From: Clostridiales bacterium
GTDB taxonomy: Bacteria; Bacillota; Clostridia; Oscillospirales; Oscillospiraceae
DNA: 61,633 bases
NCBI GenBank assembly: GCA_014799475.1
Contig: JAAVHX010000005.1
Location: 1 to 61,633, forward strand
Direction: 5' to 3'
The notes beneath the pieces were generated by a model. That model saw nothing but the letters and a program-made list of their open reading frames with translations, was not told the origin of the DNA and made no database searches. Shown here piece by piece: positions 34,420 through 43,426 of the stretch. Both the position numbers and the translations under genes were made by a program. Numbering within the stretch: the stretch's first letter is position 1; every line of letters starts with the position of its first letter.

Positions 34420-35246
34420 AAGTTTGGGCTGATCTGCACACCCACACCACTGCCTCCGACGGGCAGTACACCCCCACCCAGCTGGTGAGTCTGGCCAAGG
34501 AGCGGGGCCTGTCCGTCCTGGCCGTCACGGATCACGACACCATCGCCGGGGTAAGCGAGGCCATGGAGGCAGGAAAGCAATGCGGCCTGCGGGTAATCCG
34601 CGGTGTCGAACTGAGCGCAAAAGAGCATTCCGGCTTTCACATCCTGGGCTATGGCTTCCGGGACGGGGATACGGAATTATCCCGCCTGTGTGAGAAGTTC
34701 CGGGCGGGCCGGGATGAACGGAAATACAAGATCATAGACTTTCTCCGGGAGAAGGGCGTAGACATCGACCTTTCCGAGGTGGAGGCACTGGCGGGTGGCC
34801 AGGTCATTGCTCGGCCACACTTTGCGCAAGTGATGGTGCGGCGCGGGTACGTTTCCTCTAACCGAGAAGCATTTGACCTTTATCTGGATACGGAAGAGTT
34901 CCGGCAGAAGGTAAAACGCTTCAAGGCGGATGCCCGCACCTGTGTGGAAGCCATCAAATCGGCAGGCGGTATAGCCTCCCTGGCCCACCCCTACCAGATG
35001 GGACTGCCGGACGACGAGCTGGAGGCCCTGGTGAAGCAGTTGAAGGGCTGGGGTCTGGACGCCATTGAGTGTTGCTATCCCAAGTATACCACGCGGCAGC
35101 AGGAATCCTATCTCCAGCTGGCGGGAAAGTACCAACTCCATCAGACCGGCGGCAGCGATTTCCATGGTGAGAAGGTCAAGCCAGATATAGAACTGGCGAA
35201 GCTTGATTTGGAGCTGGATTGGCTGCTGTCTCGGGTGGGGTTCTGA
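34416..35246 (+). CDS. PHP-domain phosphatase; candidate 3',5'-nucleoside bisphosphate phosphatase
   Basis: 276 residues; ATGA overlap with the previous gene. WADLHTHTTASDGQYTP, AVTDHDTIAG, RGVELSAKEHSGFHILGY, ASLAHPYQMG and GGSDFHGE are the four PHP metal-binding motifs. The form and length match PHP enzymes known to remove the 3' phosphate of 3',5'-bisphosphonucleotides. If the transferases use a 3'-phosphocytidine donor they release 3',5'-bisphosphocytidine (pCp), and this enzyme would recycle it, as pAp phosphatases do in sulfation. That role is inferred. Confidence 0.72.
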   Translation: MKVWADLHTHTTASDGQYTPTQLVSLAKERGLSVLAVTDHDTIAGVSEAMEAGKQCGLRVIRGVELSAKEHSGFHILGYGFRDGDTELSRLCEKFRAGRDERKYKIIDFLREKGVDIDLSEVEALAGGQVIARPHFAQVMVRRGYVSSNREAFDLYLDTEEFRQKVKRFKADARTCVEAIKSAGGIASLAHPYQMGLPDDELEALVKQLKGWGLDAIECCYPKYTTRQQESYLQLAGKYQLHQTGGSDFHGEKVKPDIELAKLDLELDWLLSRVGF

Positions 35247-35285
35247 TTTCAACCCTTCGTCCAGGTGGCATTTTGCGGATTTTCC

Positions 35286-35315
35286 TTGACAGCCCTGTCC
35301 AATTATTAGTATAAC
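35286..35315 (+). promoter_or_regulatory. Sigma-A-type promoter of the third transferase gene
   Basis: TTGACA (35286-35291), 18 bp, TATAAC (35310-35315), in an AT-rich 166-bp gap after the PHP gene. It suggests that the 35413 gene has its own vegetative promoter beside read-through. Confidence 0.5.
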
Positions 35316-35412
35316 GTATAAACCTTTGTGGAATGTAGAAATTAGATATATTACTTACTGACGCCATAATACATCGGCATATCAAGGCAGACATAGAAGG
35401 AGGGAGAGCAAT

Positions 35413-37062
35413 TTGCAGAAAAAAGACAATATGAAATCTTATCGGAGCATATATTCAGTTGTTGACCATATCAGGGAAAAAGGATTGGTGTTCTATGGAG
35501 CTGGGGCAACAGGAAAAGTGGCTTTCCGTATATTTTCCTTGTTTCAAGTCCGGCCCACATATGTCTGTGATGACAATTTAAAAAAGCAGGGCACTGTTTT
35601 TGAATGCGATGGATTTTCTGCACCGATCCTTTCTTTGGAGGAAGCCGCAACGCGTCTGCCAAACGCAGTCTACATTATAGCGTCTCACAGTCATAACCAA
35701 AATGGCCCTTGGGAAAAAATGAAGGCCCGTTTAGTGAATCTAAACGTGTTCAGCGAAGACTCCCAATTATACCCACTGCGGTATGCATTTTTATTAGAAG
35801 GCGGTTTTGAAGGGCTGCAGCATGCTGAATCCCCTGGTAATTCTTCGTTTACTCCTGAACGCATTGATAATATCGTTATATTTAGTTCAGCGGGGCGTAG
35901 TGGAAACATCTTCTTTGATACGCTGATGGACGGACATCCCAATATATTAAATATAGGGATGTTTGGTGTTGCTGCATTGGAAAAACATTATAAGGAGCAG
36001 CTGCATAACTTGGAAGGCAATGAGCTGGTAGTAGAGATGGGTAGACATATGCAGCTCTATTTTAGTTCCAGCTTGTATCCTCGTTGCCTGCTAAGCTATC
36101 TGAACGCTGACGGAGAAGTGGAAGAAAAGACACTTATATCACCGCAAAGGTTTATTGCGTCGTTAAAAGGTATTCTGGCAGGACGAGGGAGGGTATCTTT
36201 TGCCGTTCTCTGTAAAGCTGTTTTTGCAGCATATGGTAACGTGATCGGAAAGCAGTATGTTCCTGGTCAGGAGTACTGGATTTTCTTTGAAACCCATAAA
36301 TCAGATTGCAACACGACGGAATTGGATGGGCTTATCACATATGAGAATTTTAGAAAGATAGAACATTTGGTTATTGTCAGGGAACCTGTTCAGCAGTGGT
36401 TTTCATCGATCCAGCAGTGCTATCGGCTGGTAATATTAGAACAGAAGTTGATACCTTGGTGGATCACACAGTGTAACAATTTTTTCGGCAGTCTCGGAAC
36501 GGGTCTGGAACAGGACCTAATCGCCCCCAATAAGAGAATTAAGGTCATTCGCTTTGAAGATGCTAAAAAGAAGACAAGAGCTACTATGCAAGCCGTCTGT
36601 AACTGGATTGAAATTGAATTTGATGAATGCCTGCTGCAAACTACGATCAACGGAATTGAGGTTTATTTTCCGGGTGCTGTTACGGATCAAAAGAAAACGA
36701 TATCTGGACAGGACACAACAGCTGTGGACCGGCATGATTTCTCTAAATTTTTCAGTTCCTATGATATCTTTCGACTGAATCTTCTGTTTCAAAATGTCCA
36801 GAAAGCCTATGGCTATCCATGTGACGTACCAGATTATCACAGTTTTTCAAAGGAGTTTCTGCAAGAACTCTATCGGGCTCCATTCCGATGCGAGAGTTGG
36901 TTAGACCACCAATATGCCGAGGCGCAGAAGAATGGCTACGCAAAACAGGGAGACCAACCGTTCAGTGATTTCATCAGAGAAATAATTCAGGATTATTTGG
37001 AGAAAGACCAGCACAATTTGATTACAGACGTTATTTGCCCCTCAGAAGAAGAAACTTTATAA
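35413..37062 (+). CDS. Rossmann domain-sulfotransferase-like fusion (paralogue 3)
   Basis: 549 residues; TTG start with AAGGAGGG 8 nt upstream (an ATG six codons later lacks this spacing). Residues 24-110 are a Rossmann-type domain (LVFYGAGATGKVAFRIF). Residues about 150-490 are sulfotransferase-like: IVIFSSAGRSGNIFFDTLMDGHPNIL is the 5'-phosphosulfate (P-loop) site, HLVIVREPVQQWFSSIQQCYRL the 3'-phosphate site, and IRFEDAKKKTRATMQAVCNWI the end motif. KAYGYP ties it to paralogues 1 and 2. A clear 3'-phosphonucleotide-binding fold beside a CysC-like kinase makes a group-transfer role likely: phosphoramidate or sulfate. Confidence 0.68.
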   Translation: MQKKDNMKSYRSIYSVVDHIREKGLVFYGAGATGKVAFRIFSLFQVRPTYVCDDNLKKQGTVFECDGFSAPILSLEEAATRLPNAVYIIASHSHNQNGPWEKMKARLVNLNVFSEDSQLYPLRYAFLLEGGFEGLQHAESPGNSSFTPERIDNIVIFSSAGRSGNIFFDTLMDGHPNILNIGMFGVAALEKHYKEQLHNLEGNELVVEMGRHMQLYFSSSLYPRCLLSYLNADGEVEEKTLISPQRFIASLKGILAGRGRVSFAVLCKAVFAAYGNVIGKQYVPGQEYWIFFETHKSDCNTTELDGLITYENFRKIEHLVIVREPVQQWFSSIQQCYRLVILEQKLIPWWITQCNNFFGSLGTGLEQDLIAPNKRIKVIRFEDAKKKTRATMQAVCNWIEIEFDECLLQTTINGIEVYFPGAVTDQKKTISGQDTTAVDRHDFSKFFSSYDIFRLNLLFQNVQKAYGYPCDVPDYHSFSKEFLQELYRAPFRCESWLDHQYAEAQKNGYAKQGDQPFSDFIREIIQDYLEKDQHNLITDVICPSEEETL

Positions 37063-37065
37063 ATT

Positions 37066-37487
37066 GGGAGCAGCGTATGCCGGACAGCCTTAGCTGCACC
37101 TTGGCACACGGTGATGTCGCCGTTAATATGACAGTGAAGCTGGAGCACAATGTCAGACACCAGGGTGCCGGTCAGATCCCGCCCCTCCCGGGTGTCCAGC
37201 AGAAGCATATCGAGGACTACGATGGCGACGCGCTTCTCTTTCGTTAGGCTTCCCCACTGCTCCGAAATCTCCTCGTAGTTCCGGCCCAGCCGGTCGATGC
37301 TTTTGACCACCAGCACATCCCCCGGGCACAGCGTCAAAACCAGCTCACGGTATAAGGGCCGGTCAAAGTTTTTCCCCGATTGCTTTTCCACCACGATGCG
37401 CTCCGCCGCCACGCCGAATTCCCGCAAAGCGATCAGCTGCCGGTCCTCTCGTTGGTTCCGCGTAGACACGCGGGCATAGCCGTACAT
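37066..37487 (-). pseudogene. Serine recombinase (resolvase) N-terminal fragment
   Basis: From ATG 37487, MYGYARVSTRNQREDRQ (catalytic Ser in YARVS) through [30 protein letters not shown] and LTGTLVSDIVLQL. The next residues (HCHINGDITVCQ) no longer match where the family has [16 protein letters not shown], and the DNA-binding C-terminus is missing. The open frame continues to 36993 into the 35413 gene and is spurious there. The gene's 5' end directly abuts the flagellin fragment. It closely resembles the resolvase piece at 42578-42980. Confidence 0.8.
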
Positions 37488-37490
37488 GAT

Positions 37491-38052
37491 CGAGTCCGGC
37501 GCTTTCGGCTTTGTCACTGCCGTGGAGAAGGTCGATAGCAGCGGCGCTCCCGTTTACGCGGGTGAGGGCGACATCACCACCACCGCCGGCCTGCAGTCCA
37601 ACTTCAAGATTTCCCAGATGACCGCCACTGCCGCCACTCCCGGCGACAGCAGCAAGGGCCTGACCCTCCAGATCGGCGACACCGCCGCTGACTACAACCA
37701 GCTGAAGGTGAGCATCAAGGCCTGCGACGCCACCTCTATGGGCGTGGGCGACATTGACATCAGCACCCAGTCCGGCGCCACTGCCGCCATTGACAAGATC
37801 AAGGCCGCCATCAACTATGTGTCCGACGTCCGCGGCACCCTGGGCGCCACCCAGAACCGTCTGGATCACACCATCAACAACCTGTCCGTCATGACCGAGA
37901 ACATCCAGGACGCCGAGAGCACCATCCGCGACACCGATGTGGCCGAGGAAATGATGGCCTACACCAAGAACAACATCCTGATCCAGAGCGCCCAGGCCAT
38001 GCTGGCCCAGGCCAACCAGGTTCCCCAGGGCGTGCTCCAGCTCCTCCAGTAA
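37491..38052 (+). pseudogene. Flagellin C-terminal fragment
   Basis: About 187 residues of a second flagellin: end of the variable region (AGLQSNFKISQMTAT), then LTLQIGDTAADYNQLKVSI, RGTLGATQNRLDHTINNL, AEEMMAYTKNNILIQSAQAM and the terminal QVPQGVLQLLQ. The last 90 residues are almost identical to the intact flagellin at 22568, but the part before differs, so this was a distinct paralogue. The N-terminal D0/D1, RBS and promoter are gone, replaced by the resolvase 5' end. Not translatable as flagellin. Confidence 0.9.
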
Positions 38053-38100
38053 AAAGCTGCGCGCAAGTTGTTTTTGGCACAAACCGCATAGACCCAACAA

Positions 38101-38134
38101 CAGGGGGTGGGCTTTGGCCCACCCCCTGCTTTTT
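38101..38134 (+). terminator. Terminator of the flagellin fragment
   Basis: CAGGGGGTGGGC (38101-38112), short loop, GCCCACCCCCTG (38117-38128), then CTTTTT. The preceding 30 bp repeat those at 24325. Compensatory base changes relative to the intact flagellin terminator (GTG/CAC for GCG/CGC) show the stem is kept. Confidence 0.88.
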
Positions 38135-38146
38135 CTTCCGATCCAC

Positions 38147-39664
38147 TTAATCTGAAGGCCTATCTTCACCGGAATCAGCGGGGGAACCCTCAGGCCTGCC
38201 CATTGGAGGAGGGCCCTGAATAATGATCGTTTTATCCTCGCCCCCTGCCAGCTTGCCGCCCAGCATACCGGCCACCAGGGATTTGACGTCGATACCCATA
38301 CCCTGGGTAATGCCCTCAGTGACCTGGGTGGTCCCGGTGATAATGTCCCCCAGCAGTTTGGCGCTGTTGCCCTCGCCGTACATGGTGATCTTGTCCACCT
38401 TGGACAGGGGCTCGGCCACGTTTTTGGCGATCTCAGGCAGGGCCTGCATGACCATCTCAATGACGGCGGCCTCGCCGTACTTCTTCATGGCCTCGGCCTT
38501 CTTATCGATACCTTCGGCCTCCGCCAGGGCCTTGGCGCGGATCGCCTCGGCCTCTGCCTTACCGACGGCGGCGATGCCTTCCGCCTCCTGCTCCTTGGCG
38601 TATTTCTGGGCTTCGGCGCTCTTCCGCTCGGCCTCGGCCCGCTGCTCCTGCTCATAGCGCGCCGCCTCGGCGTCCTTCTGGCGCTTAAAGAGGGCGGCCT
38701 CCGATTCCTGCTGCTGGCGGTAGCGCTCGGCGTCCGCCTTGGCGCGGATCTCGGCCTCCAGCTTCTGCTTCTCCACCTCGACCTCGTACTGCTTCAGCTC
38801 GGCCTGGCGCTGGGTCTTAGCGATCTCCGCGTTGACTGTGGCGGTTTCAATGCTCTTGCGCTGCTCCTGGCTCTGGATCTCGTAGGCGGCGTCCGCTTCG
38901 GCCTTCTTGCCGTCGGCCATGATCTTCAGCTCGGCCCGCCGGATCTCCAGCTCCGTCTGCTTTTGAGCGATCTGGGTGTCCGCCTGAACCCGGGCCTCAT
39001 TGGACTCCCGCTCCGCTTCCGCTTGGGCGATGGCGATGTCACGGTCGGCCTGGGCCTTGGCAATGGCGGCATTCTTCTTGATGAGACTGGTATTGTCCGC
39101 GCCCAGGTCTTTAATCAGCCCGTTCTCATCGGTGACATTCTGGATATTGCAGGAGAGGATCTCAATGCCCAGTTTGTCCATATCCTTGCTGGCCTTGGAC
39201 ATCACCTGATCGGAGAAGGAATCCCGGTCCGTATTGATCTCCTTGAGGGACAGGGTGCCGATAATCTCACGCATATTGCCCTGGAGGGAATCCTGCAGGT
39301 CGCGGGTGATGTCGTCAGGGCGCTTGTTCAGGAAGTTCTTGGCGGCCAGCTTGATGCCATCCGCGTGGGGGGAGATACGCACCTTTGCCACGGCGTCTAC
39401 GTTGACATTGATGAAATCGCTGGTAGGGACGGACTGCTCGGTCTTGATGTCCACCGTCATCTGCCCCAGATACAGCTTATCCATGCGCTCCAGGAAGGGG
39501 ACGCGGATCCCGGCCCGGCCGATGAGCACCTTGCTCTCTTTTTTCATGCCGGAGATGATGTACGCCTGATCGGGCGGGGCCTTGACATAGCCCAGCATGA
39601 CGATGACGAGCACCGCTACAACAATGACGATCACAGGCCACGCGTTCAGAATGAATTCAGGCAT
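38147..39664 (-). CDS. Flotillin-family membrane scaffold protein
   Basis: 505 residues from ATG 39664 (AAAGGAGG 7 nt upstream). A membrane hairpin or span at residues 8-28 (AWPVIVIVVAVLVIVMLGYV), the SPFH/band-7 domain (DQAYIISGMKKESKVLIGRAG to about residue 190), then a long coiled coil rich in EAER/AEA repeats (about 200-395), and a Gly-rich tail. Flotillins organise functional membrane microdomains. The gene is convergent to the flagellin fragment and shares its terminator region. Confidence 0.92.
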   Translation of the reverse strand: MPEFILNAWPVIVIVVAVLVIVMLGYVKAPPDQAYIISGMKKESKVLIGRAGIRVPFLERMDKLYLGQMTVDIKTEQSVPTSDFINVNVDAVAKVRISPHADGIKLAAKNFLNKRPDDITRDLQDSLQGNMREIIGTLSLKEINTDRDSFSDQVMSKASKDMDKLGIEILSCNIQNVTDENGLIKDLGADNTSLIKKNAAIAKAQADRDIAIAQAEAERESNEARVQADTQIAQKQTELEIRRAELKIMADGKKAEADAAYEIQSQEQRKSIETATVNAEIAKTQRQAELKQYEVEVEKQKLEAEIRAKADAERYRQQQESEAALFKRQKDAEAARYEQEQRAEAERKSAEAQKYAKEQEAEGIAAVGKAEAEAIRAKALAEAEGIDKKAEAMKKYGEAAVIEMVMQALPEIAKNVAEPLSKVDKITMYGEGNSAKLLGDIITGTTQVTEGITQGMGIDVKSLVAGMLGGKLAGGEDKTIIIQGPPPMGRPEGSPADSGEDRPSD

Positions 39665-39771
39665 GAGGACTCCTCCTTTCAAATTTGACATGACAGCGTT
39701 CTCTCTATATCAAACAAGCCGGGATGGCAGTCTCTGGTGGCGGGCCGCTTCCCGACGGCTTGGAATATTTC

Positions 39772-40836
39772 TCAGTCCGACCGTTTGATACCGTCTCCAA
39801 TATCCCCGCGCATAGCGGCAAGGCGCTCCAGTGCCGCAACTTCCGCTTCAAGGCTCCGTTCGTTCCATTCCTGTTGGGCCTGTGCGTTGTCGGAAATCAC
39901 CTGGGACACCACATTGATGGCCCGAAGGCAGAGCGCCGCTTTCCCAACCGTGTCCCCACCACTCTGCTCTGCCCGGCCCAGCTCCCGCAGAGTAAGCTCC
40001 AGCGTCTGAAGGTAATCAGACTCCAAGCGTGCCTTTGCCGGATCCTCCAATGAGTCATAGTGTTGGAGGATCAGGGCTTCCAGGCTTTTCAAAGCCGTCA
40101 GGACATAAGCCGTTTCAACAGACCCTGCGGCCTGCCGGAGCCGCGCTTGGACTGCGCGCGTGCCGCCATTGCAGGCAGTCGAACACAGGAAGCGCTGCAT
40201 CACAGGGGACAACCCATCAAGCTTTTGCGATACCGCGGCAAGTCTCTGCTCATACGCCTCAAAGCCAACCGTATCCTCACCCTGCCATGATTTCATGGCA
40301 GGGATCAGGGTGTGCTCAATTTGCTGGAGTTCCATCGAAATAGATGAGAGGCTGTCCGTATACTCGTCCAGAATATTCAGATCTTTCTCTCGCAGCATCT
40401 CAGTGTTCCTGCTGGAAAACAGTGCTTGGGCGGCCTTGGAAATCTTTGCGGTTTTATCCTTGAGCTCATTGCCGCACAGCAGCCTGATCCGCTCCATGGA
40501 AAGCCCTGTAATTGAGGAAGGGATCGCGGTATGGATGGAGGTCAGTGATCGGCGGATTTGTGTGCATAAAGCCTCCAACCGATCCTGCTTCCGCATCAGC
40601 GCAGCCGTTTCTATCCCATGGCCTTGACGGATCTCCACAGGGCGGAGCGGCCGCCGGTACAACTCTGAACTGCGGGGTTCCGCCGTAAGCTCAAAGGGAA
40701 TCCGTTTTTCTTTGCCTACTTTTGCTGCAAAAATGGTAAAGGCAGCCGTCATACTCAGGCCCATCTCCCTGCACACCTGCTCCATATTTTTCTTAACGTC
40801 CTCATCCATGCGAAAGTTGACCATAACCTGTGCCAT
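39772..40836 (-). CDS. RelB/DinJ antitoxin-like N-domain fused to a long helical domain
   Basis: 354 residues from ATG 40836 (AAGGGGTGG upstream); the longer frame to 40884 has no RBS. Residues 1-55 (MAQVMVNFRMDEDVKKNMEQ, CREMGLSMTAAFTIFAAKVG) are a RelB/DinJ-type ribbon-helix-helix antitoxin. Residues about 70-354 are helical, rich in Leu/Gln/Ser, and include CNGGTRAVQARLRQAAG. RelB proteins are normally 80-100 residues and sit beside a RelE/YafQ toxin, which is absent here. It may be a DNA-binding regulator with a fused effector domain. Function unknown. Confidence 0.65.
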   Translation of the reverse strand: MAQVMVNFRMDEDVKKNMEQVCREMGLSMTAAFTIFAAKVGKEKRIPFELTAEPRSSELYRRPLRPVEIRQGHGIETAALMRKQDRLEALCTQIRRSLTSIHTAIPSSITGLSMERIRLLCGNELKDKTAKISKAAQALFSSRNTEMLREKDLNILDEYTDSLSSISMELQQIEHTLIPAMKSWQGEDTVGFEAYEQRLAAVSQKLDGLSPVMQRFLCSTACNGGTRAVQARLRQAAGSVETAYVLTALKSLEALILQHYDSLEDPAKARLESDYLQTLELTLRELGRAEQSGGDTVGKAALCLRAINVVSQVISDNAQAQQEWNERSLEAEVAALERLAAMRGDIGDGIKRSD

Positions 40837-40962
40837 GAAAGCCACCCCTTTTAACGCATTTTTATTATACCATATGTAAAGCAAAATGCAATATATTTCT
40901 TTACAAATGATATATTCTTTACAACACCCTGCTGTACATAGCCTTTATGACGACAAAATGGC

Positions 40963-40985
40963 CATCCTGTGCAATACACAGGATG
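40963..40985. terminator. Hairpin at inversion boundary
   Basis: CATCCTGTG (40963-40971), loop CAATA, CACAGGATG (40977-40985): perfect 9-bp stem. If the adjacent segment is flipped back, this hairpin would directly follow the stop codon of the membrane-protein gene on the minus strand and be followed by TTTTG, as a terminator. Confidence 0.5.
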
Positions 40986-41420
40986 CTCTATGCCGCGGAA
41001 GTGTGCGACTTTGAGCGGCTGAACGCCATGTTTTTCCCGGTGCAGTCCCTGGGCTTTCTTCTGGCGGGGCTGGGCATCGTGGCCATGCTCTGCTGGAAGC
41101 AGGGCAAGACCGCCGCTTACGCCGTGGCCGTTCCCGCCGTCTACAGCGGCACATTCCTGTTTGTGGGGCTGATGGTGCTGGGGTTGGGCGGCATGATGGC
41201 GGGGCTGGGCGTCATCGCCGTGCGGATGAAAAAGAAGGGAGTCTCCGTCCTCTTTGCCGTGGCGTTCCTCTGCTGTCTCTCCATGGGCTATCTGTCCAGC
41301 CGGGACTTCACCCAAGCCTACATGAACTGGATGGCCGAGGGCATCAATGTGGTGGGGCAGGGCGCGCTGCTCCTGGGTGTCCTGGCTCTCCACAAGGCCG
41401 GCCTTGCCCGGGAGAGATGA
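40983..41420 (+). pseudogene. C-terminal part of a membrane protein, inverted relative to its N-terminal part
   Basis: The frame reads MLYAAEVCDFERLNAMFFPV, then three or four hydrophobic segments (SLGFLLAGLGIVAML, YSGTFLFVGLMVLGLGGMMAGLGVIAV, VSVLFAVAFLCCLSM) and ends LHKAGLARER at 41420. It lacks a signal or RBS at its 5' end. The missing N-terminal part lies on the opposite strand at 41419-41622. Both pieces meet at a 6-bp inverted repeat (ATGCTC at 40983, GAGCAT at 41419). Confidence 0.6.
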
Positions 41421-41622
41421 GCATAAAAAATATGCGGGCCAGCTTGTAGAGGGCCTTGAGGGCGCCGGCGGCGATGATGTCGATGGTGCCGGCGGCAAAG
41501 AGGGCGAAGGCCCCCTTACTCATCTTGTTGTAGAGATCCCGCTGGAGCACGATGGAAGAAACAGCGAAAAGGATCACGGGGATAAAGTCTACCAGCGCCA
41601 TGGGGACGGAAAATTGGTTCAT
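41419..41622 (-). pseudogene. N-terminal part of the inverted membrane protein gene
   Basis: From ATG 41622 (AGAAGG upstream): MNQFSVPMALVDFIPVILFA, a first membrane span, then LQRDLYNKMSKGAFALFAAG and a second span, ALKALYKLARIFFML. Beyond 41419 the frame reads the reverse of the C-terminal piece (ISPGQGRPCGEPG) and is meaningless. Joining ...RIFFML to YAAEVCDFERLN at the ATGCTC repeat restores one protein of about 212 residues with five or six spans. Family not recognised. Confidence 0.55.
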
Positions 41623-41719
41623 AAGGCGCACCTTCTCTTTCTCTCTTTTTCTGCTTTGCGTTGCTGCTTTATGGCACCCCTGATCCCGGCGCTTCTTGCA
41701 GCACAGCAAAACTTGTCCC

Positions 41720-43386
<1,667 letters not shown>

Positions 43387-43426
43387 GTATGGACGGCGGA
43401 AGCCCCGCCGTCGTTTGCTGTTTTGT

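Noticed and set aside
25669-35246. Simple PAPS-dependent sulfation island
   Set aside because: It explains the CysC-like and sulfotransferase-like genes but not the glutamine-kinase-like, amidohydrolase and cytidylyltransferase genes, and no ATP sulfurylase is present. Kept only as an alternative.
40947-40982. ATG 40950 region as a true start of the plus-strand membrane gene
   Set aside because: No RBS, and the first residues are encoded by the palindromic hairpin; the protein-like sequence begins only at the inversion point.
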